This document shows positions 15,169 to 22,181 of a stretch of 64,000 nt of DNA, piece after piece (positions within the stretch are counted from its first letter, which is position 1; each line of letters opens with the position of its first letter). Source of the DNA: Oscillospiraceae bacterium (GTDB taxonomy: Bacteria > Bacillota > Clostridia > Oscillospirales > Ruminococcaceae). The stretch covers positions 128,657 to 192,656 of the forward strand of contig JAHZAU010000002.1 of the NCBI GenBank assembly GCA_019423755.1, given 5' to 3'. The position numbers and the translations under genes are program-made. Under the pieces are notes generated by a model, which saw nothing but the letters and a program-made list of their open reading frames with translations, searched no databases and was not told the DNA's origin.

Positions 15169-17259
15169 CTAGTGGATCAGAGAGAAGTTAGCCACAACAG
15201 CAGCGAACACGATGGAAACCATGCTCAGCAGCTTGATGAGGATGTTGATAGCCGGACCAGAGGTATCCTTGAAGGGGTCGCCAACGGTGTCGCCTACAAC
15301 AGCCGCTTTGTGGTTGTTGGAGCCTTTGCCGCCGAAAGCACCGGTCTCGATGTATTTCTTGGCGTTATCCCAGGCACCGCCGGAGTTGGACATCATAACA
15401 GCCAGCACGAAGCCGGAAGCGGTAGCACCGCCCAGCATACCGGTTACGCCCGGTACGCCCAGGATCAGGCCCAGAACAACGGGAACCACGATAGCCAGAA
15501 CAGCGGGAGCGATCATCTCGTGCAGAGCAGACTTGGTGCACAGGTCAACGCAGCTTTCGTAATCGGGCTCGGCTTTGCCTTCCATCAGGCCAGCGATGGT
15601 CTTGAACTGGCGGCGAACCTCAACCACGATGGACTGAGCCGCACGGCCAACGGATTCCATAGTCAGTGCTGCGAAGATGAAGGGCAGCATAGCGCCGGTG
15701 ATTACACCGATGAGGACAGGGGGATTGAGGACGGACAGGTCCATCTGCAGGTCGGGGTTGATGACGCGGACCTGGTCGATGTAGGAAGCGACCAGAGCCA
15801 GAGCGGTCAGAGCAGCAGAACCGATAGCGAAACCTTTACCGGTAGCAGCGGTGGTGTTGCCCAGGGAGTCCAGAGCGTCGGTACGGTTACGGACTTCCTC
15901 GCCCAGGCCAGCCATCTCAGCGATACCGCCGGCGTTGTCGGCAACGGGGCCGTAAGCGTCGGTAGCCAGAGTGATACCCAGGGTGGACAGCATACCAACA
16001 GCAGCCAGGCTGACGCCGTAGAGGCCGGTGTTGAAGTTGGTGGCGCCGCCGCAGACATAGTAGCTGACCAGAACAGCGATACCAACGATGATAACAGGCA
16101 GAGCGGTGGACTTCATGCCCAGGCCCAGACCGCCGATGATCAGGGTAGCAGAACCGGTCTCAGAGGTACCAGCCAGGTCCTGAGTGGGTTTGAAGTCAGC
16201 AGAGGTGTAGTACTCGGTAACTTTACCGATGATGATACCAGCCAGCAGGCCAGCCATGATAGCGATGAACAGGCCGATCTGCTCCATACCGAAGGTGAAG
16301 TAGATCAGAGCGAAGGAAGCAACAGCCACCAGAACGCCGGCAATGTTGGTGCCGCGGCTCAGTGCGCCCAGCAGTTCCTTCTGGGAAGCGCCCTCTTTGG
16401 TCTTAACAAAGAAGGAGCCGATGAGGGAAGCGAAGATACCCAGAGCAGACAGCACCATGGGGATCATCATGCCCTGGAAGCCGAAGCCAGCGGCTACGCC
16501 CAGAGCGCAGCAGGACAGTCTTGCGCCTGCATAGGACTCGTACAGGTCAGCGCCCATGCCGGCTACGTCGCCGACGTTGTCGCCAACGTTATCTGCGATA
16601 ACAGCGGGGTTACGCGGGTCATCCTCGGGGATGCCAGCTTCTACTTTACCAACCAGGTCGGCACCGACGTCAGCAGCTTTGGTGAAGATACCGCCGCCAA
16701 CACGGGCAAACAGAGCCATGGTGGAAGCACCCATACCGAAGGTAACCAGAGCAGAAGCGATCTTCTGAGCCTGCTCGGCTTCCGGCAGTGCGCCGTAGAA
16801 TGCTTTGAGGATGTAGTACCAGAGTGAGGTATCCAGCATGCCCAGACCAACTACGGTGAAGCCCATAACCGCACCAGCGGAGAAGGCAACCTTCAGGCCC
16901 TTATTCAGGCTGTGGTGAGCAGCGTTGGCGGTTCTGGCGTTGGCTGCAGTGGCGATCTTCATGCCAAAGTAGCCGGACAGAGCGGAGAAAACGCCGCCGG
17001 TGATGAAGGCAAAGGGAACGAAGATGTTTACCTGGCCCATGAAAGCCAGAACAGCGAAGACAATAGTCAGAGCCACAAATACAATGGCAACGCTCTTGTA
17101 CTGCCGTTTCAGGTAAGCATCCGCGCCTTTGCGGATGGAGGCGCTGATCTTTTTCATCAGATCGGTGCCTTCGTCTTCATTGAGGACTTTGCGTGTCAGG
17201 TACAGCGCATACAGCAGAGCTACGATTGCGCCGACCGGAGCAAGGATCATCATATCCAT
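15169..17259 (-). CDS. hppA: Membrane-bound ion-translocating pyrophosphatase
   Basis: An integral membrane pump of about 696 residues that couples pyrophosphate hydrolysis to H+ or Na+ export. The pyrophosphate-binding loops are present: DVGADLVGKVEAGIPEDDPRNPA and ADNVGDNVGDVAGMGADL in the first half, and GDTVGDPFKDTSGPAINILIK near the C-terminus. The GNTTAATGKGFAIGSAAL segment has Ala where K+-independent enzymes have Lys, so this is the K+-dependent class, in which many clostridial members pump Na+; the ion itself is inferred. ATG 17257-17259 is chosen because AGAAGGGA is about 9 bases upstream; another ATG at 17268 touches the ribosome site. It makes PPi from biosynthesis an energy source. 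Confidence 0.95.
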   Translation of the reverse strand: MDMMILAPVGAIVALLYALYLTRKVLNEDEGTDLMKKISASIRKGADAYLKRQYKSVAIVFVALTIVFAVLAFMGQVNIFVPFAFITGGVFSALSGYFGMKIATAANARTANAAHHSLNKGLKVAFSAGAVMGFTVVGLGMLDTSLWYYILKAFYGALPEAEQAQKIASALVTFGMGASTMALFARVGGGIFTKAADVGADLVGKVEAGIPEDDPRNPAVIADNVGDNVGDVAGMGADLYESYAGARLSCCALGVAAGFGFQGMMIPMVLSALGIFASLIGSFFVKTKEGASQKELLGALSRGTNIAGVLVAVASFALIYFTFGMEQIGLFIAIMAGLLAGIIIGKVTEYYTSADFKPTQDLAGTSETGSATLIIGGLGLGMKSTALPVIIVGIAVLVSYYVCGGATNFNTGLYGVSLAAVGMLSTLGITLATDAYGPVADNAGGIAEMAGLGEEVRNRTDALDSLGNTTAATGKGFAIGSAALTALALVASYIDQVRVINPDLQMDLSVLNPPVLIGVITGAMLPFIFAALTMESVGRAAQSIVVEVRRQFKTIAGLMEGKAEPDYESCVDLCTKSALHEMIAPAVLAIVVPVVLGLILGVPGVTGMLGGATASGFVLAVMMSNSGGAWDNAKKYIETGAFGGKGSNNHKAAVVGDTVGDPFKDTSGPAINILIKLLSMVSIVFAAVVANFSLIH

Positions 17260-17300
17260 GTGTTCCATTCCCTTCTCAATTTAACAGATTCTCACAAAAT

Positions 17301-17323
17301 ATAACACATTGAACCTGTGTTAT
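17301..17323. repeat. Inverted repeat in the hppA leader
   Basis: ATAACACA, 7 bases, TGTGTTAT: perfect 8-bp arms, 12 bp downstream of the hppA -10 box. It could be an operator or a 5' stem-loop. Confidence 0.55.
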
Positions 17324-17334
17324 TGCTGTTGCTT

Positions 17335-17363
17335 ATGTTAGTATTTTCTTAAGGAATTGTCAA
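17335..17363 (-). promoter_or_regulatory. Promoter of hppA
   Basis: Minus-strand TTGACA (17358-17363), 17-base spacer, TAACAT (17335-17340). Confidence 0.75.
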
Positions 17364-17429
17364 AATTTTTCCCGGGCCGGTTTTTGTGTACCCTGCACAA
17401 TTGATAAAAAAATGACACAGAAATGCTGA

Positions 17430-17573
17430 TATTCCACAAAAAACCTTCCCCTGCCTCCCCTTCTCCCTCGGTCCAAGGGTGTGGGGGCCCTACCCGGAGC
17501 CTACAAAAGCATAACACTTCCCCACGCTTTTGTCTCAAACCATCACAAACCGCATAACCATGCGGTTTTTTGG
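17430..17573 (+). ncRNA. Possible C-rich small RNA (weak)
   Basis: The gene-free stretch 17364-17844 contains on the plus strand a C/U-rich segment (17446-17473), an 8-bp stem ACAAAAGC/GCTTTTGT (17503-17533) and a clear plus-strand intrinsic terminator (AACCGCAT/ATGCGGTT, 17548-17567, then T6). No plus-strand gene precedes the terminator, so a small RNA is inferred. No good promoter was found. A second stem without T run lies at 17779-17804. Confidence 0.28.
17548..17573 (+). terminator. Orphan intrinsic terminator
   Basis: AACCGCAT, loop AACC, ATGCGGTT, then TTTTTT; oriented on the plus strand with no annotated gene upstream. Confidence 0.7.
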
Positions 17574-17844
17574 CACTTTCCCGCTGCCTGCGGCGCCGCC
17601 TTCTTCCCAATATGGGATAAAACCTGGGCCGCCTGCGCCGGGCGGGACGGTTTTCCCCGCAGAGGCAGCTTCCAAACGGTCAGGAATCTTTCTTCCCGGT
17701 ATAGTGCAACAAAAGAAAGCGGCACTTCTCGTGCAAAACTGAAAACACTTTAGTGATAATCAACAAATCGCACCGAAAGCGCCGCCTTTTTTTCAAGGCG
17801 GCGCCGGTTGCTTTCCGAATCCCTGCAACTGCCCCAAAGGGCAC

Positions 17845-17877
17845 AAAAAGGCCGGTCCCAGGAAGGGGACCGGCCTT
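17845..17877 (-). terminator. Terminator after the Sec-glutaredoxin gene
   Basis: A perfect 12-bp stem (17848-17859 with 17866-17877) followed on the minus strand by T5. Confidence 0.9.
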
Positions 17878-17900
17878 GGCGCCGTGTGTTTTCGGGCAGA

Positions 17901-18185
17901 TTACTCCGCCAGGTGCAACTCCTCGATAAGCTGACGGGCATGATCCGGGCCCTGTACCAGCATCACCTGATCGTCCACCACCAGGGTGGGGATGCCGATG
18001 GTGTGGGCCTCCCGCACCGGGGCGTGGGCCTCGGAGGTATCGCGGATCTTCAGGAAGGCCCGCAGGTTGGCGACTTTTTCACAGATGTCCACATACACAT
18101 AGGGGACACCGCTCTGGGAAAGAACCTCTTTCACCGATGGGCAGCCGCTTCAGATGGGGCTGCCGTAAAGCATGATTTTTCTCAT
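17901..18185 (-). CDS. Selenocysteine-containing glutaredoxin-like protein (in-frame UGA at codon 12)
   Basis: Reading from ATG 18183-18185, which has AAAGGAGTGG five bases upstream, gives MRKIMLYGSPI, then TGA (18150-18152), then SGCPSVKEVLSQSG and a complete glutaredoxin fold ending at the stop at 17901. If TGA is selenocysteine the product is 94 residues with a U-S-G-C redox motif (U12, C15) where relatives have CxxC, and the cis-Pro loop IGIPTLVVDD (P66). The downstream part alone would lack the first strand and the active site and has no ribosome site. A SECIS-like hairpin begins 14 nt after the UGA (18116-18135). The likely role is thiol-disulfide or peroxide-linked reduction in the cytosol. 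It follows tcdA by 84 bases and has its own terminator. Confidence 0.88.
18116..18135 (-). promoter_or_regulatory. SECIS-like element for UGA recoding
   Basis: The RNA GGUGAAAGAGGUUCUUUCCC folds as GG/CC closing pairs, a bulged U, a GAAAG/CUUUC stem and an AGGUU apical loop. The E. coli fdhF SECIS (GGUUGCAGGUCUGCACC) has the same plan and the same preceding CCCAUC. A second 7-bp hairpin (18140-18164) places the UGA itself in its loop. Confidence 0.8.
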
Positions 18186-18208
18186 ACAAACCACTCCTTT
18201 TGCTACGG

Positions 18209-18229
18209 GGCGCCGCCTTCTGCGGCGCC
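18209..18229 (-). other. Perfect hairpin between tcdA and the Sec-glutaredoxin gene
   Basis: GGCGCCGC, 5-base loop, GCGGCGCC. No T run follows, so it is not a standard terminator. It lies 23 bases upstream of the glutaredoxin start. Confidence 0.5.
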
Positions 18230-18269
18230 GTCCGTTTTCAGTATAGCGCGTGCCGGGCCGCCTGTAAAG

Positions 18270-19001
18270 CTACCGCCCCAAAGAAACGCCGCTCAGGTCC
18301 CGTACCACCTCGCCGGCGATCATCAGGCCGGCGCAGGAGGGCACGAAACTGATGCTGGCCGGGATGGCCCGCTTGCCCTGGGGCATTTCCTCCCCGCTTT
18401 CGTCCATAGGCGGACGGGGCTCCTCGGTGGAGTAAAGCACCTTGCAGTGGGCGATGCCGCGCTTTTTTAACTCCCGCCGCATGACCCGGGCCAGGGGGCA
18501 AACCGAGGTGCGGGTGATGTCGGTGATGACAAAACGGCTGGGGTCCAGCTTGTTGCCGGTACCCATGCTGCACAGGATGGGCACCCCTGCCGCCTGGGCA
18601 CGCTCCACCAGCAGCAGCTTGGAGGAGACGGTATCGATGGCGTCTACAATATAATCGTACGGTTCCAGCGGGAACTGGCCGGCGTTTTCGGCGGTATAGA
18701 ACACCGCGTGGGGGGTCACCTGGATGTTGGGGTCGATGTCCCGGATGCGCTGGGCCATGACCTCCACCTTGGGCTGACCGATGGTGGAATGCAGGGCGAT
18801 AAGCTGACGGTTTAGGTTGGTGCGGCTGACGGTGTCGCTGTCGAACAGGTCAAGCGCCCCGATGCCGCAGCGGGCCAGGGCTTCCGCCGCAAAGGACCCG
18901 ACCCCGCCGATGCCGAATACCGCCACCCGGCTGGCTGCCAGGCGCTCCATCCCTTCCCGGCCCAGCAGCACCTGGGTGCGGGCGTATTGATTCTCTGTCA
19001 T
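18270..19001 (-). CDS. tcdA: tRNA threonylcarbamoyladenosine dehydratase
   Basis: A 243-residue E1/ThiF-like enzyme that cyclises N6-threonylcarbamoyladenosine (t6A37) in ANN-decoding tRNAs using ATP. The nucleotide loop VAVFGIGGVGSFAAEALARCGIG is at residues 26-48; DLFDSDTVSRTNLNRQ and VDAIDTVSSKLLL follow the family, and the C-terminal ISFVPSCAGLMIAGEVVRDL closes it. ATG 18999-19001 follows AAGGAG; the in-frame extension to 19106 overlaps the promoter and is not used. It is divergent from copA and upstream of the Sec-glutaredoxin gene. Confidence 0.9.
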   Translation of the reverse strand: MTENQYARTQVLLGREGMERLAASRVAVFGIGGVGSFAAEALARCGIGALDLFDSDTVSRTNLNRQLIALHSTIGQPKVEVMAQRIRDIDPNIQVTPHAVFYTAENAGQFPLEPYDYIVDAIDTVSSKLLLVERAQAAGVPILCSMGTGNKLDPSRFVITDITRTSVCPLARVMRRELKKRGIAHCKVLYSTEEPRPPMDESGEEMPQGKRAIPASISFVPSCAGLMIAGEVVRDLSGVSLGR

Positions 19002-19058
19002 AATCTGCGCTCCTTCCCCGGCAGCAGCCTGCCGGCGCTTGGGTTTTTTATAGCTTTC

Positions 19059-19087
19059 AATATAACAAATCCCGGCGGCGATGTAAA
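19059..19087 (-). promoter_or_regulatory. Promoter of tcdA
   Basis: Minus-strand TTTACA (19082-19087), 17-base spacer, TATATT (19059-19064), back to back with the copA promoter. Confidence 0.65.
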
Positions 19088-19091
19088 CCTC

Positions 19092-19120
19092 TTGACAAAA
19101 GTCCACTCCATCCGTATACT
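19092..19120 (+). promoter_or_regulatory. Promoter of the copA-csoR operon
   Basis: TTGACA (19092-19097), 17-base spacer, TATACT (19115-19120). Confidence 0.85.
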
Positions 19121-19127
19121 AATGGTA

Positions 19128-19143
19128 CACCCCCAGGGGGGTG
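19128..19143. promoter_or_regulatory. CsoR-type operator
   Basis: CACCCCCAGGGGGGTG, with 7-bp arms around a 2-base centre, lies 8 bp downstream of the -10 box. G/C-tract palindromes of this kind are the known targets of CsoR repressors, and csoR is in the operon. Confidence 0.8.
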
Positions 19144-19199
19144 GGGGTATTCGCCTCGGGCGGTGTCCCCGTTTATCTTGTCTCGCAAGGAGGGCTGTT

Positions 19200-21791
19200 A
19201 TGATAAAGCAAAAATTCCAGGTCACCGGCATGAGCTGCGCCGCCTGCCAGGCCAACGTGGAGCGCACCGTGCGCAAGCTGCCCGGCGTGCAGAAGGCCGA
19301 CGTGAACCTGCTTTCCAATTCCATGACCGCGGAGTACGACGAGGCCGCCGTTTCCCCGGAAATCATCATCCAGGCCATCACCGCCGCCGGTTACGGAGCC
19401 TCGGTCTGGCAGGAGCCGGGCCAGACGCCTGCCGCCCCGTCCGCTCCCAAGCAGGACCCGATGCAGGCCCAGCTTGCCGACATGAAGCACCGGCTGATCA
19501 TCTCCTTTGTGTTCTTCCTGCCGCTGATGTATGTTTCCATGGGGCACATGATGGGCCTGCCGCTGCCGGGCTTTCTCACCGGGACTCAAAACGCCATCGC
19601 CTTTGCCATGACCCAGTTTTTGCTGGCGCTGCCGGTGATGTACGTCAACCGCAAGTATTATCAGGTGGGCTTCCGCGCCCTGTGGCACCGCTCCCCCAAC
19701 ATGGACTCCCTCATCGCCATCGGCTCGGCTGCCGCGGTGATTTACGGCATCTTCGCCATCTACTGCATGGGCTACGGCCTGGGCATCGGGGACTGGGAGC
19801 TGGTGGCCCAGTACCACATGGACCTGTACTTTGAGTCCGCCGCCACCATCCTCACCCTCATCACCTTAGGCAAATATTTAGAGACCCGCTCCAAGGGCAA
19901 GACCAGCGAAGCCATCACCAAGCTCATGGACCTGGCCCCCAAGACGGCCACCGTCCTGCGGGACGGCCAGGAGCAGGAGGTCCCGGTGGAGCAGGTGCGC
20001 CGCGGCGACGTGGTGGTGGTCCGGCCCGGCCAGCGAATCCCGGTGGACGGCGTCGTACTGGAAGGCCGCGGCTCGGTGGACCAGTCCGCCCTCACCGGCG
20101 AAAGCATCCCGGTGGAAAAGGGCGTGGGCGACACCGTCATCGCCGCCAGCATCAACCAGTCCGGGTTCTTCCGCTTTGAGGCCCAGAAGGTGGGCGACGA
20201 CACCACCCTCAGCCAGATCATCCGCCTGGTGGAGGAGGCCGGCAGCTCCAAGGCCCCCATCGCCAAGCTGGCCGACCGCATCGCCGGGGTGTTCGTCCCG
20301 GTGGTCATCGTTATCGCGCTGGCGGCGTCGGTCATCTGGCTGCTGCTGGGGCAGAGCTTTGAGTTCGCCCTTTCCATCGGCATCTCGGTGCTGGTGATCT
20401 CCTGCCCCTGCGCCCTGGGCCTGGCTACCCCGGTAGCCATTATGGTAGGCACCGGGAAAGGCGCGGAAAACGGCATCCTCATCAAGTCCGCCGAGGCGCT
20501 GGAACACTTCCACAGTGTGGATACCGTGGTGCTGGACAAAACCGGCACCATTACCCAGGGCCGCCCCCAGGTCACCGACCTGCTGCCCGCCCCGGGCGTC
20601 TCCCCCCGCCAGCTGCTGGCGGCAGCCGCCGCTTTGGAGGCCCCGTCGGAGCACCCGCTGGCCCAGGCTATCCTGGCAAAAGCCCAGGAGGAGGACCTGA
20701 CCCCCGCTCCGGTGCAGGAATTTGCCAACATCCCCGGCCGGGGCATCCGCGCCCGGCTGGAAGGGCGGGAATATCTGGCCGGCAACCTGGCCTTTTTGGA
20801 AGAAAACCAGATACCCGCTGACTCGGCTGCGGCCGACCGCCTGGCCGAAGAAGGCAAGACCCCGCTGTTCTTTGCGGCGGACGGCGCCCTGCTGGGCGTC
20901 ATCGCCGTGGCAGACGTGGTGAAACCCACCAGCCGCCAGGCCATCGCCGAGCTGAAATCCATGGGTATCGACGTGGTGATGCTCACCGGCGACAACCGCC
21001 GCACCGCCGAGGCCATCCGCCGCCAGCTGGGTCTGGACCGGGTGGTGGCCCAGGTGCTCCCCCAGGACAAGGAGCGGGAGGTGCGCGCCCTGCAGCAGGA
21101 CGGCCACCGGGTGGCCATGGTGGGCGACGGCATCAACGACGCCCCGGCCCTGGCCCGGGCCGATGTAGGCGTGGCCATCGGCGCCGGTACCGACATTGCC
21201 CTGGAATCGGCGGACATCGTGCTGATGAAAAGCGACCTGCTGGACGTGGTCTCGGCCATCCAGCTGAGCAAAGCCGTCATCCGCAACATCAAGATGAACC
21301 TGTTCTGGGCGTTCTTCTACAACTCGGTGGGCATCCCGCTGGCCGCCGGCGTCTTTTACTCGGTGCTGGGCTGGAAGCTCAACCCCATGTTCGGCGCCGC
21401 CGCCATGAGCCTGAGTTCGGTGTGTGTGGTGTCCAACGCCCTGCGGCTCAAGTTCTTTAAACCCCATTTCCACACCGCCCCGGAAAGCGCTTCCCCGGCG
21501 GCACCCATATCCCCATCCCCAGAAGAAATCTCGGAAATCGAAGAAGGAGACGATGATACCATGAAAAAGATCGTAACCGTAGAAGGCATGCACTGCCCCC
21601 ATTGCCAGGCCTCGGTAGAAAAGGCCCTGTCCGCCGTGGAAGGGGTCACCTCCGCCAAGGTGGACCTGAAGAAGAAGACCGCCACCGTGGCCCTGAGTCA
21701 GGAAGTGGCCGACGACGTGCTGATGAAGGCCGTGGCGGACGCCGGGTTCGAGCCGGTCTCGGTCGCCGTGAAAAAAGGTCTGCTGGGCTAA
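19200..21791 (+). CDS. copA: Copper-exporting P1B-type ATPase with fused C-terminal CopZ domain
   Basis: An 863-residue membrane ATPase. N-terminal heavy-metal domain with GMSCAAC (C13, C16), eight membrane segments, actuator loop LTGESIPV, ion-binding CPC in ISCPCALG, phosphorylation motif DKTGT, SEHPLA in the nucleotide domain, MVGDGINDAPAL and NSVGIPLAAG. Unusually, after the last membrane helix an acidic linker leads to a second metal-binding domain (788-863, EGMHCPHC). It begins at an internal ATG (21561) that has AAGGAG 11 bases upstream, so a free CopZ chaperone could also be made. The start at 19200 is six bases after AAGGAGG. CsoR follows 30 bases downstream. Confidence 0.95.
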   Translation: MIKQKFQVTGMSCAACQANVERTVRKLPGVQKADVNLLSNSMTAEYDEAAVSPEIIIQAITAAGYGASVWQEPGQTPAAPSAPKQDPMQAQLADMKHRLIISFVFFLPLMYVSMGHMMGLPLPGFLTGTQNAIAFAMTQFLLALPVMYVNRKYYQVGFRALWHRSPNMDSLIAIGSAAAVIYGIFAIYCMGYGLGIGDWELVAQYHMDLYFESAATILTLITLGKYLETRSKGKTSEAITKLMDLAPKTATVLRDGQEQEVPVEQVRRGDVVVVRPGQRIPVDGVVLEGRGSVDQSALTGESIPVEKGVGDTVIAASINQSGFFRFEAQKVGDDTTLSQIIRLVEEAGSSKAPIAKLADRIAGVFVPVVIVIALAASVIWLLLGQSFEFALSIGISVLVISCPCALGLATPVAIMVGTGKGAENGILIKSAEALEHFHSVDTVVLDKTGTITQGRPQVTDLLPAPGVSPRQLLAAAAALEAPSEHPLAQAILAKAQEEDLTPAPVQEFANIPGRGIRARLEGREYLAGNLAFLEENQIPADSAAADRLAEEGKTPLFFAADGALLGVIAVADVVKPTSRQAIAELKSMGIDVVMLTGDNRRTAEAIRRQLGLDRVVAQVLPQDKEREVRALQQDGHRVAMVGDGINDAPALARADVGVAIGAGTDIALESADIVLMKSDLLDVVSAIQLSKAVIRNIKMNLFWAFFYNSVGIPLAAGVFYSVLGWKLNPMFGAAAMSLSSVCVVSNALRLKFFKPHFHTAPESASPAAPISPSPEEISEIEEGDDDTMKKIVTVEGMHCPHCQASVEKALSAVEGVTSAKVDLKKKTATVALSQEVADDVLMKAVADAGFEPVSVAVKKGLLG

Positions 21792-21821
21792 GCCCCTGCC
21801 CCGAAGAAAGGAAGGACTGCC

Positions 21822-22094
21822 ATGAAAGCCGACAAAGCACAGATGACCCGCCTGCTGAAAACCGCCCGCGGCCAGCTGGACGGCCTGCTGCGGATGGTGG
21901 AGGAGGACCGCTACTGCATCGATATCTCCAACCAGCTGCTGGCCACCGAGGCCATCCTCCGCCGGGCCAACCGGGAGGTGCTGCGCGCCCATCTGCAGGG
22001 CTGCGTGCGCCAGGCCTTTGCCCAGGGGGAGGAAAGCCAGCAGGACCAGAAGATCGACGAGGTGCTGGACATCCTGGAAAAGATCGCCCGCTAA
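21822..22094 (+). CDS. csoR: Copper-sensing repressor CsoR
   Basis: A 90-residue all-helical DNA-binding repressor of the DUF156 family. Cu(I) ligands C32, H57 and C61 (RYC and AHLQGC) match the Cys-His-Cys set of copper-type CsoR rather than the nickel or formaldehyde types. Apo-CsoR holds the operator at 19128-19143; copper releases it and induces copA. ATG 21822 follows AAAGGAAGG. It is the second gene of the operon, closed by the terminator at 22121. Confidence 0.94.
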   Translation: MKADKAQMTRLLKTARGQLDGLLRMVEEDRYCIDISNQLLATEAILRRANREVLRAHLQGCVRQAFAQGEESQQDQKIDEVLDILEKIAR

Positions 22095-22120
22095 GCCCCT
22101 GTCCCACACAAAAAGCAGAA

Positions 22121-22164
22121 AAACGGACCCTTGGGCCGCAAAGCCCGAGGGTCCGTTTGTTGTT
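22121..22164. terminator. Bidirectional terminator between csoR and lacZ
   Basis: AAACGGACCCT/AGGGTCCGTTT outer arms with inner GGGC/GCCC. It is T-rich on both sides (TTTGTTGTTTCTT on plus; TTTTTCTGCTTTTTG on minus). Confidence 0.85.
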
Positions 22165-22181
22165 TCTTCTATTTTAGAAGC

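Noticed and set aside
17430..17573. 6S RNA, SRP RNA, RNase P RNA or tmRNA
   Set aside because: No conserved segment of these RNAs could be recognised on either strand; only a terminator and stems are visible.
17901..18134. Stand-alone 77-residue gene
   Set aside because: It lacks a ribosome site and the first beta strand and active site. The real start is upstream at 18183-18185 with the UGA read as selenocysteine.
18150..18152. Nonsense mutation making a pseudogene
   Set aside because: The frame on both sides is intact, the codon sits exactly at the redox-active position and is followed by a SECIS-like hairpin.
19128..19143. Rho-independent terminator before copA
   Set aside because: The G/C palindrome has no T run, lies directly after a consensus promoter and matches CsoR operators.
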